A DNA stretch of 52,167 bases from Nemertoderma westbladi (Eukaryota; Xenacoelomorpha; Nemertodermatida; Nemertodermatidae), in assembly GCA_032718475.1 (NCBI GenBank), contig JAUCBJ010007355.1:1-52167 (forward strand), read 5' to 3'. Every line of letters begins with the position of its first letter. Position 1 is the stretch's first letter. Shown piece by piece: positions 40,836 to 49,944 of this stretch. Made by a program: the position numbers and the translations under genes. The notes below the pieces were generated by a model. That model had not been told where the DNA came from and made no database searches. It was given only the letters and a program-made list of their open reading frames with translations.

Positions 40836-40989
40836 GTAGGCTCGCAAGCCTTCCTTCTCTACCTCGCTCCTCCAAACCCAACATCCAAATATACAAATAT
40901 CCAAATATATAAGCATCCAAATACACAAATATCCAAATATATAAGCATCCAAATATACAAATATCCAACGGTAGGCTCGCAAGCCTTTC
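40836..40989 (-). repeat. Two GC hairpins flanking an AT-rich minisatellite
   Basis: GTAGGCTCGCAAGCCTTCC at 40836-40854 and again (one change) at 40971-40989 can fold into an AGGCT/AGCCT stem. Each is followed by a CTCGCTC-CTCC box. Between them lie about three ATCCAAATATACAAAT-type units. A third hairpin copy is at 44516-44534 and a near-copy at 42463-42481. Confidence 0.75.
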
Positions 40990-41067
40990 TTCCTTCACCT
41001 CGCTCTCCTAATCATTTGTCGAACGGGCTCGTCCCCGCCCTCTAAGACGATTGGGTGGTGGTCAAGA

Positions 41068-44000
41068 TCAAACTGGGCTCGGACTTCGGTGTCGAGCTGT
41101 CGGTGGTTCTAAAACGCTAGGAAAGGGAACAACGGCAGTCTCGCATATCTGTCGGGCGCTCAATCCTCTAAATCCTCGTCCGATTCCAATCATTCGTTTT
41201 GTAGTGTCGGACTGAATCTCTACAACGCTAGAAGGGAGTCTAAGGGGTGGGACCGTTCCGTCCGCTGACACCTCGCTCTCCAACGTTGTCTGAATTCTCA
41301 TAGGATCTGGTAAAGCATATCCTGTCCCTCCTCGTGGTTCTCTGGGAAGGGAAACCGTGCCCCGAGTCATCCGGATTTGTGACTTCGATGTCGTCCTCTC
41401 GGCGACATTTGCTACCTTCTTTATCTCCTGTCCGGCCTTCTGGGCTCTAAGTATACGAAGTTGTGGATCTTCCTGTTGGTGACGTGTCCTTTCGGCTAAC
41501 GGCGTGGCCCTGAAGCCAGTCTCATGCAAAATGTCTCCCTCATCTAGGATACACGAGGTTACGCGTTTGTGATAAAATGCGCTCCGGTATGCCCAAGCTA
41601 TCGAATGCCAGGCTCCTCGATTCCGCTGTTCGACTCGCAATTTGTCAAACTCTCCGGCGGTAATCTTGTTCACCACAGTCTGAAAGTTCCATGTGTTCTT
41701 ATTGTTGTGGTGTATCTGTAGAAAGTAGTCCTTAACGACTTTAAACCCACTATCCAACAGCAATATATCTAGCACCTCCAAAAGTTCATCGTATTGAGGC
41801 ATAGCTGACACGTATCCTTCCTTCACATGATGAGAGGGTTTACGGCCCAAAATCCCAAATGCACTCTCATGGGGAAATGGCGTCGCTGCATCGACACATG
41901 TTCGTCTGCTAGATTCTCCCAATGGTCGAATAGCTGTCTAACGATTTTAACTGACATATTCTCATAGGGAACGTCCCTAAGTTGGCACTCTGATGCCCTA
42001 TGACCTTTAATATTGCAATACGTGCACTGAGCCACGAAACGCCAACAAGTGTAGAAAGTGTGTGAACGTTGATCCCCACACCAGTTGCACACTAAATCTG
42101 GTAGAGATATATGTTTCGCTCCACATTTCTTTGCGTGATGGCCAGTAGCCCCACATCTGCCACAAATGGTATTGGCAGGATAAACAAACTCGCTCATAGA
42201 TGAGATCTCTGATGGGGCGAGCGCTACCATCCAAGTGATAATTCTCATCATCCGGGTCAGTCGGTATGTTCGTCTCCATAGGTTGTACACAAACCATGGC
42301 GTCGCTTTTCTCTAATTCGCGTATCTCGGTTCGTGTTTTCCTCAGAAGGTTCTCCTCTATTTCTATGAGTTGCCGCAATGGCTCATCTATCCTCTATTTC
42401 TATGAGTTGCTGCAATGGCTCGTCTATCAGACTCGGTCGGATCCTCATCGTCATGATTGGCGGTAGGCTCATGAGCCTTCCAGGATCCTTCCGGGCCTTT
42501 GAACTCCGCGTGGCGTTCCCCGTCGTAGGGTACTAACGTCAATATCGACGGTCTGTCGACTAGGCTTCCCGCGTGAGTGAGATAAACGTCCCTAAAAATG
42601 CTAAGTCCCGCTCGCGTGAAAACTTCGCAGTATGCAACGGTGTTATAAAAGGGTTGGAGAAATCGGCGGAATACATCAGTATGCGTTCTTCCTCCATCGT
42701 AAATGGTATGTCCTTCACCGAGACATAACGGATGTCGCTTTAAAGTCCTAGACACTACATCGGTGATGAAGCATACGTTCACCGAAGATTCGATTGCCAA
42801 ATAGTATTGCAAGATTATTCGTGGAGGTAAGGTAATCGCCCAGTACATGCAACCTCGCCACTTCAACTGTGACTCGAACTCGTTTACACCAGGGGCATCT
42901 CCCTCACTGTATACGTCTGTGTATTTGCTCCTCTTACTCTCTTTATAGTCCCAACTGAACATTAGATATGGGGTATAACCCGTTCCAGTTTTTAGCGTGT
43001 TATACTCCCTGAAATATCCTTGCTCGATATCCCAAAGCAAAAATGGTCTAGTATCCACATATGGCGTAGGCAATCGATCCTCCTCCTCGGGCATTCCTGC
43101 CAAAATCCTGCGAAATCGCTAATAAGGTCATCCCATACACCGGATCCAATCTTGACGATACTTTTATCAAGTACAACGTCTCACATAGCCTTTGGCAACA
43201 TCCTAGCTTCTATGCTACAAGCCAGGTCCATGGATTTAACTATCCGTTTTATCATCGCGTGTCTTTGCGTCGTTCCCTCCAGCATAGGCATCTTTCTGTC
43301 GCTCTTCTGTCAGCTGAAGACATGTAACACTCCATCGAGTGCCCGAATTTGTATGGTCTTTGAAGTGAGGCTCTGCTGATGGCTTCCTTCTTCATTATGA
43401 TAAAACATATAACCATTCTCCTGCAGAGATCGGCTCGTCGCGTCCCAATCGTCGAGTAAATTGTCGGTAGGGTTCCAAATTCTCCCTATGGACTTTTTGT
43501 CGTCGAAACTAATAGTTTCCCCCTTCCAATTGGTCGCAATGACGGTGTCGGTTTCGAACGTGCCGACTCTGATCCATAATCAAATCATTTTCGCCAGATA
43601 TCCTCGCAAGATACAAGGTGCGATATCCGTCCCCGCGCGATCCACGACGACTTCACGACGATCCATGACTTTGGTGGTATGAACATCGTGCTAATATCGG
43701 CTCGGGGTTCTCCGAGTTCAAGCGCATAGGAATCGCGTTGTCTTGCTCACGCATACATCCTCCACATTTGTAAAACAGTTTTTAAATGGAGAACGCGTCC
43801 ATGGTCCCTGGCTGCAGGCAAGGGTTCACTCGCCGTCAAATATTGCAGCGTATGATATAATCGGCGTATCTCCGTGTCTGGATCCTCGCAAATGTCACTG
43901 GCGTCGCATAACGCATCGTAGGGATACAATGCATTGAACTCAGCGCGTAGCTCCTCCGCTCTTTTGTTATAAGCGTCCAATCGCTGTCGCGTAACATTCG

Positions 44001-44160
44001 GGTCTGCCTTGGATTTAGTGAGCTTGGCTGTACTTCTAGCCATACTCTCCACTCCAAACACGTTAAAGTTTTTGGCTCCATAACGATTAAACGGTGCCTG
44101 GTGCTCCTGCTCCTGCGTAAATCCCTGACGTAACTCCTTGTAAATCTTTTCCGTCATCAT
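41068..44160 (-). pseudogene. Unrecognised ~1000-codon gene with three zinc knuckles, frameshifted
   Basis: Minus-strand pieces follow in order. 44160-43747 (MMTEKIYKELRQGFTQEQEH...) is helical, with two Glu/Lys/Arg-rich segments. 43670-43310 (REVVVDRAGTDIAPC; RVGTFETDTVIATNWKGETI) shows a frame change. 43300-43110 contains a TGA. 43103-42387 (238 codons, PYVDTRPFLLWDIEQGYFRE) comes next. 42290-41823 holds three CCHC knuckles: CGRCGATGHHAKKC, CNWCGDQRSHTFYTC and CTYCNIKGHRASEC. 41922-41068 ends in an Arg/Ser/Pro-rich tail. Spacer-free succession and coherent composition across the shifts argue for one former long protein. The knuckles suggest nucleic-acid binding, as in a Gag, but no protease, RT or integrase accompanies it. 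I do not recognise the family. Confidence 0.5.
42353..42426. repeat. 37-bp tandem duplication inside the knuckle gene
   Basis: TCCTCTATTTCTATGAGTTG... occurs twice in a row with two differences. 37 is not a multiple of 3, so the duplication itself shifts the reading frame between the 238-codon piece and the next. Confidence 0.85.
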
Positions 44161-44959
44161 GTACGCATATATATGGTTACATATCGTTACGTTTCTACTA
44201 GATGAAGCACAAAATAGAGGTTAGATGTGAGGAGACTTAGAGTTTTGTCGGCTTTTGGCTCAACTTTGCTCTAAAACCCCTACCCATTTGCCTAATGACT
44301 TTGGGTTTCGCGTGATTTCGCACTGGCTCCTAATCCAAAAAAATGTGCCGATAAAAAATGAATTCCGGGTAAACTAGCCGCGAGTCTAAAATACTCACCT
44401 TTTAATTTCCCAAACTACGTTCCCAAAGAAAATAGTGCAGTCGAGAATTAATTTGGTCTAAAATAATAGTAGACACGACTACGTAGAACAATTTTCTTTT
44501 CCAAAAAATTTATCTGTAGGCTCGCAAGCCTTCCATCCGCTCTTGTCCTCCCCAATTTTAATTTTTATCTAGCTGTATCCTAGAATTCGCATTCACTGGA
44601 GAATCGTTTTTCTTAAATTTAAATCCAATTAAATGGATTTGTCTAATAATTTTTGAAAAATTGTCTCACTTGTGGGTTCCAAGTGGAATTCCATCCTACT
44701 GTACACACAATCCCGCTCCTATGTGATACATAAGGGTACTACCCTCCATGTTCACATATAAAGACAATGGAATTTCACCGCTGCCTTTATATACAGCAAA
44801 GAGGAATACAAATGCACATACAGTAATACAAAATACGAAATTACTAAAATACGGTAAGGCTATGTGGAGACTATCAAGGGTCCCACATCTCTATTTACTA
44901 AGATTGGGTGGAGATTTGTAGTCTCCTGTCTCGTTTCTTGTCTCGTGCCACTGGGTAAT
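44161..44959. other. Upstream flank of the knuckle gene
   Basis: Non-coding as far as I can see. It holds the hairpin GTAGGCTCGCAAGCCTTCC (44516-44534) followed by GCTCTTGTCCTCC, matching the copies downstream of the gene at 40.8-41.0 kb. Confidence 0.5.
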
Positions 44960-45775
44960 CATCAGCTATGAGGATTCATAATCGAGGTATTCCAGGAATT
45001 CCTTCATGCCTAAAGCTGGTTTACCACGAAGTTTAGCGTTTAGCACATTGCGGTCCCATCGTGTAGATATAATACCCTTAGGTAGGGCTGCAGAAATCAT
45101 CAAATACAACGGGAGTATCATAATATTCGTGTTTATCCAACCAATCTAGTTGTCTACAGATTTCCTTAATCTCATCAACAAATTCAATCATTTCCGTAGT
45201 TATCACACGTTTAGGATTGACCAACTTCTGATACAGATATTGGGCTATTGAAGCTTCATCTCCGTACCTGACGTGTAATAGTTTCCATAATTCTTCCAAT
45301 CCCTGTGGGTGTCTGATATATCTTTGCGCTAATTTATTCGGATAACCTTCCAAACAATCTATTAAGAAGCGCAGTTTCTCACTATTAGGTAGCAGTGAAC
45401 TAAATATACTGTCTTTTACATACATACTCTCTCTGAATGGAAGCCATTTTAACTCATTTCCATCAAATTTAATAATTTCACCTACTTTAACTGCTTGACG
45501 CGCTTCAGTACGCGCTAATTGGCGGGTGAAACTATCCTGGGCTATATAGTACTATTAAACATAGTATTAAATGTAGAGTTATCACAGAGGTCTACATTAG
45601 TCTGGGGGGGGGGGGGGCTATAAGGATTGTTGATATTTTGTGTGTCATTTTGTATCCCTGTGCTATACTCAGGGTCGGAGGTCGCAGTCACTCGTGGTCG
45701 GTTAGATTGTGATTCGAGGCCAGTAGTGGGTTGGTTAGTTCTGGTGACAGGGGGTGTTTCTTACAAACGTAAGAA
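44960..45775 (-). pseudogene. BEL/Pao-like Gag remnant (DUF1759-type)
   Basis: The minus strand begins with a Thr/Pro/Asn-rich linker (TRTNQPTTGLESQSNRPR, 45760-45630) interrupted at a poly-G run (45604-45617) and stops near 45550. It continues with RQLARTEARQAVKVGEIIKF, LKWLPFRESMYVKDSIFSS, SEKLRFLIDCLEGYPNKLAQ, WKLLHVRYGDEASIAQYLYQ and EICRQLDWL. A frameshift near 45085 leads to RWDRNVLNAKLRGKPALGMK. The KFDG-x-W-F ... KL-L---L-G-A pattern matches the capsid-like DUF1759 region of BEL/Pao Gags. No pol follows in the expected direction. Confidence 0.6.
45604..45617. repeat. Poly-G tract (14)
   Basis: An uninterrupted G run within the Gag remnant; a likely place of length change. Confidence 0.8.
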
Positions 45776-45846
45776 ATGTATAAATTCTAAAGTCTAAAAT
45801 AGATAAAATCGGAAACACTTCTATTGAGATACCACTGATATATCAA

Positions 45847-46134
45847 ATGGAGTACTTAACTATTTTACATGCTCGATTCGAAAGTGAAATGGCTGAGGGT
45901 CTTATAAATCTGATCCGATCCCGGATGACTACCACCATGGCATTACTAAACAAACCTGACTCATCCTGGGCAGATAACTTGGGACCCACCCAAAAAAATA
46001 TAACATGTTTGTCTTGGGAACAGCTGAGTGACTTGGTGCAAGTGCAAGAAATTTGTATGGCGCAAGCACAAACATTGACGCGATCACTTGATCAATCCTT
46101 GATTGAAGACTTGATCAATCCATCCAAATCATAA
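45847..46134 (+). CDS. Hypothetical 95-residue protein
   Basis: ATG to TAA without repeats: MEYLTILHARFESEMAEGLI..., predicted mostly helical, with a Gln/Leu-rich C-terminal half (WEQLSDLVQVQEICMAQAQ). AATAAA overlaps the stop region (46133-46138), which could serve as a polyadenylation signal. It lies on the strand opposite to its neighbours, between a Gag remnant and a LINE tail. It may be part of a retroelement or an exon; I do not recognise it. Confidence 0.3.
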   Translation: MEYLTILHARFESEMAEGLINLIRSRMTTTMALLNKPDSSWADNLGPTQKNITCLSWEQLSDLVQVQEICMAQAQTLTRSLDQSLIEDLINPSKS

Positions 46135-46139
46135 TAAAG

Positions 46140-46313
46140 GAATTAGTATTTAGGAATTTAGTAATTAGGAATTAATATTAATATTATTAGAGAATATTTA
46201 TGTATTTTGTCTTTTGATTTAAGGTGTCAATCTTGGGGGGCCAATGAGACACCTCCAATAGTATATAGTGTCTGATTGAATTGTACTTGACACAATAAAC
46301 CCCGCCTGGCATT
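46140..46313. other. Short AT-rich spacer
   Basis: CTTGGGGGGCC followed by TGAGACACC (46232-46252) has the look of a polypurine tract next to an LTR start, but no matching LTR is seen elsewhere. Confidence 0.3.
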
Positions 46314-46323
46314 GCATTCTTGT

Positions 46324-46384
46324 CGATAAGCCGGCACAGAATTCTTAAAAATGCAGCTGCAATGCAGCATGCCGATCCTAGTAG
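46324..46384 (+). mobile_element. 61-bp LINE B 3'-end insertion
   Basis: Matches the last ~61 bases of LINE B (CGATAAGCCGGCACAGAATT ... hairpin, CCTAGTAG tail). Flanked by the exact 10-bp duplication GCATTCTTGT (46314-46323 and 46385-46394), so it is a genuine, extremely truncated insertion. Confidence 0.9.
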
Positions 46385-46394
46385 GCATTCTTGT

Positions 46395-46743
46395 ATTAGT
46401 GCATCCAGTGATCCAGAGATGTGTTGTCTTCAGTAATTAGAACCAAGCATGGACTCCCATATAAGGACTACTGGTTCTACTGCTGCCCTAAATAATCGAA
46501 ATTTGACAGTCCATTTTACTCTTTAGGACTTATAATTCCTGGACAGAGTTATGACATACCCATAATGCCATACTGATGCCATCAACAAACTCAGCTACCA
46601 CGCCATCCATAATGACCATTGAATGTTAATTAATTACTTTAGTTTATTAATTTATAACTCCAGTGCTGATGTGTATATATTAATTAAATATTACAATACA
46701 ATACACTTGGTTAAAATTTAAAGGAATTCGATTATGGCCTCAC
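46395..46743. other. Intergenic or intron sequence
   Basis: No exon was recognised. It would be the next intron of the minus-strand secreted-protein gene if that gene continues. Confidence 0.4.
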
Positions 46744-46903
46744 CTTGCTGCATCCTCAACAGCATTCTTCAGTTTAGGATCAACATTAGATGGTAGTTGG
46801 TAAGGGATCAGGTAGTTCCCTTGATTGTGATATTGTTTCCAAAGTACAATTTCATTACCAGCAGCTTTTGTAGGAGATGACTCAATCATGTTCTTTACAG
46901 CAG
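46744..46903 (-). CDS. Exon 2 of a secreted protein: probable astacin-domain start
   Basis: A 160-bp exon. The acceptor is AATAATAG|CTGCTG (46903) with a T-rich tract and a poly-C run upstream; the donor is GCAAG|GTGAGG (46744). It encodes AAVKNMIESSPTKAAGNE, then IVLWKQYHNQGNYLIPYQL and DPKLKNAVEDAA. The pattern Leu-Trp, a short gap, Ile-Pro-Tyr-x-Leu, then a helix VKNAI-like, is that of the N-terminal part of astacin metalloproteases. The zinc-binding HExxHxxGxxH would be in a later exon not found here. It joins exon 1 in phase (1 nt + 2 nt). Confidence 0.55.
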
Positions 46904-46946
46904 CTATTATTAAAAAAAATATGGATAATAAATATATACAAGGGAA

Positions 46947-46964
46947 GGGGGGGGGGGGGGGGGG
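46947..46964. repeat. Poly-G tract (18)
   Basis: On the minus strand this is a poly-C run about 45 bases upstream of the exon 2 acceptor. Confidence 0.8.
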
Positions 46965-47393
46965 AATTATCACTGGAGATTACATCATGTATTTTAGAGT
47001 AGCACTATTGGAGATTCTGCTTCTCTTAGGTATTTGTTTCTACTTCAGTGTCTATTTATTGTCAAAATATTTAATATGGATCACCAAATTTGTAAATATT
47101 ATTAAAATGAAAATTTTAATTAAAACGACAATATACTGTACTGTACAGTACATGTTGAACTCATCACTGAACCTATTGTAAGAATGATGTTGCTAACTTG
47201 GTTGGATTTACTTGATTAGTTTCCTATTCATATTATATACAAACTAAAATAATAATAATACAACAGAAGTTGATAGACAACGATACATTGTTTTCAATTA
47301 ACTACATTACATAAGCAAGAGTCATTCCTCATATGGACATGGGATACTTTTATGAGACCTCAGAATTGATTTATTACATTATCACAAACTGAC

Positions 47394-47610
47394 CTGATAG
47401 TATAATATCTCCATAGAGTGATCCAATCTCTCCAGTTTTACAATCACAGACAATGCATCCATTGCTGTCAGTTTGAAACCCATAGGTGCATTGTTTGGGA
47501 CATTGCTTGATTGATAACTCAGAACATCTGTATTCTTCCAGAGGAATTTTTGCCACCACATTAGAAAAAGCCGATAGTGATACCAATACAGGAAAGTAGA
47601 AAAACAACAT
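47394..47610 (-). CDS. Exon 1: signal peptide + antistasin domain
   Basis: ATG at 47610; donor CTATCAG|GTCAGT (47394). Residues 1-20 (MLFFYFPVLVSLSAFSNVVA) form a signal peptide. Residues 28-56 (CSELSIKQCPKQCTYGFQTD then NGCIVCDC) fit the antistasin consensus (Cys-rich with GF-x-D-x-NGC-x2-C-x-C), a small serine-protease-inhibitor fold. The exon ends ...GSLYGDIIL: in astacins a pro-peptide F/Y-x-GD aspartate-switch motif sits just before the catalytic domain, so this fits exon 2. The product would be a secreted antistasin-astacin protein. The antistasin call is firm; the astacin call is tentative. Confidence 0.7.
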
Positions 47611-47817
47611 CTATAGACAAAAGGGACAAGGAAATAAATATTAGAAACTATACTGTATCGAATCATATTCGCAGATAAATAACATATTCAACGCATTTCA
47701 TAGAATCAACACACCAATATGGCACTACGGCGCCATTATGTAATTCTCATTTGGGTCCCAGAAAAACAATTCAAATTATAATATTATATTCAATTGTCTG
47801 TTAAATAAATAATGTTA
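47611..47817. promoter_or_regulatory. Presumed 5' flank of the secreted-protein gene
   Basis: AT-rich. No clear TATA or initiator could be chosen, and an upstream non-coding exon is possible. Confidence 0.25.
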
Positions 47818-48636
47818 AAAGATAGACCTGGAAATACTATCTGATATGTCCGCAATTTACCTCCTCATGGCCTCCCATCTGTCAATACCATCACTGTATG
47901 ATACCACTGTGCTCAACCCTACAGTACTTGTCCGTCTTTAACCACTCACTACAATGAAAGGATACTATGTATATTAACCATGAACCATCACTGCCACAAT
48001 GATTAATTAAACACTCTAGCTACTAATTTGGTAGAAAAGTTACAACCATAGAGAATTGCGACCGGCATATATATAATTTATTATTGGTGTGAATGAGTAG
48101 TTTCACATATTGCAGCATTTTGCAAGTTATAATAATGTGATACCTCTCATTCACCCATAACACCAATAATAAATTATAAATATTCTAAATTTATAGCACA
48201 TAATATACATACAGTGTATTCCCGTGTATAGTTGGACCTCTGAACTTACTTTTTGCCCGGTGCCTATTAATGGAATATAACTTTTTGTTGGGCACAGCTT
48301 TTGCAAAGTCGGCAGTGACGTCCAGGTGGGATCGAACTCGTGACCTCGGGGTTGGAAGTCTTACGCTCTAACCATTCAGCTAGCGACTCATGTAAAAGAT
48401 AGACCTGGAAATACTATCTGATACCTTGTATGTCCGCAATTTACCTCCTCATGGCCTTCCATCTGTCAATACCATCATATGCTGCCACTGTGCTCAACCC
48501 TACGGTACTTGGCCGTCTTTAACCACTCGCTACAATGAAAGGGTAGTGTATATTTTTGAAAAAGCTGTTCCCAACAAAAAGTTATGAAAATATAAAACCA
48601 CTCATTCACCCATAACATCAATAATAAATTATATTA
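47818..48636. repeat. Direct duplication (47818-48180 and 48393-48636)
   Basis: AAAAGATAGACCTGGAAATA begins both copies, and TTACCTCCTCATGGCC, GTGCTCAACCCTAC and CACTCATTCACCCATAACA recur in order at about 90% identity. A tRNA-like segment (48190-48390) sits between. Inside copy 1, AATTTATTATTGGTGTGAAT (48075) faces its inverse near 48150, forming a hairpin. Confidence 0.75.
48190..48390 (-). mobile_element. Probable tRNA-derived SINE, second family
   Basis: The minus strand has a tRNA-like head AGTCGCTAGCTGAATGGTTA followed by GAGCG, and a B box GAGTTCGATCCC (48329-48340). The body extends to about 48190 with GCCCAACAAAAAGTTATATT. No clean target duplication was found, and it lies exactly between the two duplicated blocks. 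Confidence 0.5.
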
Positions 48637-49092
48637 ATGGAATGGCACTTACATTTTGTATTTGAGTCTTTCTGATAATAGACCTGCCGCGAAGAATATA
48701 ATCGCACCAAAAAAATATTATATATATATGAAAATGTACTCTAAAGTGTCGTTAATTAATTCAATATAAATAATATACTGAACTGCATTGTTAATTAGTG
48801 TGCAAATAGCACACATGTATTATTAATAAGTGTACCATAATGTAACTTGTAGAAGTGAACTGCATTATCGTTTATTTGCACTATCATTTATATGCAACAA
48901 CACAGCTGTGGCTGGTCAACTTATCATTGTACCCTACAGGAAACACGAAATACCGGAAGCAACACAACAAAGGATCTTGTTCTCATTATTACTTACCTGT
49001 AAAACTGTTAGTGAGGGGCTCTGGCACACTAACTGTACTCAACTATCCAACGTTTTCTCTATTTATTTATTATAGAATTATGAAGAGAAACA
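48637..49092. other. AT-rich spacer
   Basis: Only short frames without recognisable content. Confidence 0.4.
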
Positions 49093-49260
49093 TTTGGCGC
49101 AAAAATTGTGTAGACAGAATTTTGTTTCAAATAAAAGTATGCCATTTTTTGTGTAAAAAATCACTAAATTTTTATTTTTGGGTACTTTTGAAACGAAAAA
49201 TGCCATAATTTTTTTTGAAACAAAATTTAAAAAATTCTGTCAACTCAATTTTTGCGCGGA
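49093..49260. repeat. Foldback repeat
   Basis: GCGCAAAAATTGTGTAGACA with AGAATTTTGTTTCAAA at the left returns inverted at the right (TTTGAAACAAAATTT ... GACAGAATT complement ... AATTTTTGCGC). The arms are about 45 bp around an AT-rich loop. MITE-like. Confidence 0.75.
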
Positions 49261-49690
49261 ATATTCCTCTACATATTTCTGGAAACAGAGCGAAAATCAG
49301 TTGAGTAATTTAAAAGTAGATAGAGGAAGTGTCCCAAAAAAGCCAACGCGAGAAAAATGACTGAACATGCACCAAAAGTGATACCTTTTCAATTTTTTTC
49401 AAAAATAATCTTCTTTTATGATTTCGATACATATAGTGTACTTTTTGGCGCTGATTACGAATATAGCAAAATATTTCGAGATTTTTTATTGGTTGATGGT
49501 CTTTTTTGGTGTCAAATGCTCCACCCAAAATGCAAATTTTTAAATTTTTGAAACTTATCGAAAATATGATATCAGATTCTCAATCACCATAAAATTTTAC
49601 ATCTGAAAACACGAAAAACTGTTAAACAGACTTGGGGTGAACACCATACAAATTCACTAAGGCATGTTGAGGGTTATAATATATATATGT
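49261..49690. other. AT-rich spacer
   Basis: No gene seen. Confidence 0.4.
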
Positions 49691-49936
49691 AAAGCGGCAG
49701 CTTCGTCTAGTATTGGCTTTCCTGAGCTTCCAATTTGGAAGCCCTGGTTCGATCCCTAGATGGTGCAGCACTGTTTGGGCGCCGTGCTTTAAATAAATGC
49801 TGCAGCCTAACCCAACCCGAGCTTACATTCTTCAGTGGTCAATAAATTGGAACCAAGACAGCTTGGGAAACAGAGTGGAAGAGTTTACTGTGGAAGATCA
49901 CCTATGGTGGTGAACAGACATTCATTCTCTCATTCA
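49691..49936 (+). mobile_element. tRNA-derived SINE, copy 2
   Basis: Same family as 34935-35194. The head is GGCAGCTTCGTCTAGTATTG with B box GGTTCGATCCC (49746-49756), and the body has AGTGGTCAATAAATTGGAAC, CAGAGTGGAAGAGTTTACTG and TGGAAGATCACC. ATATATGT at 49683-49690 and 49937-49944 is a probable 8-bp target duplication in TA-rich DNA. Confidence 0.85.
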
Positions 49937-49944
49937 ATATATGT

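Noticed and set aside
46740-46973. 77-codon minus-strand protein starting at 46973
   Set aside because: Its first ~23 codons are poly-C tract and intron sequence before the acceptor at 46903; only the exon part is meaningful.
49178-49551. Plus-strand frames of 60-64 codons
   Set aside because: AT-rich, Phe/Lys-heavy readings partly inside a foldback repeat; no domain or codon signal.
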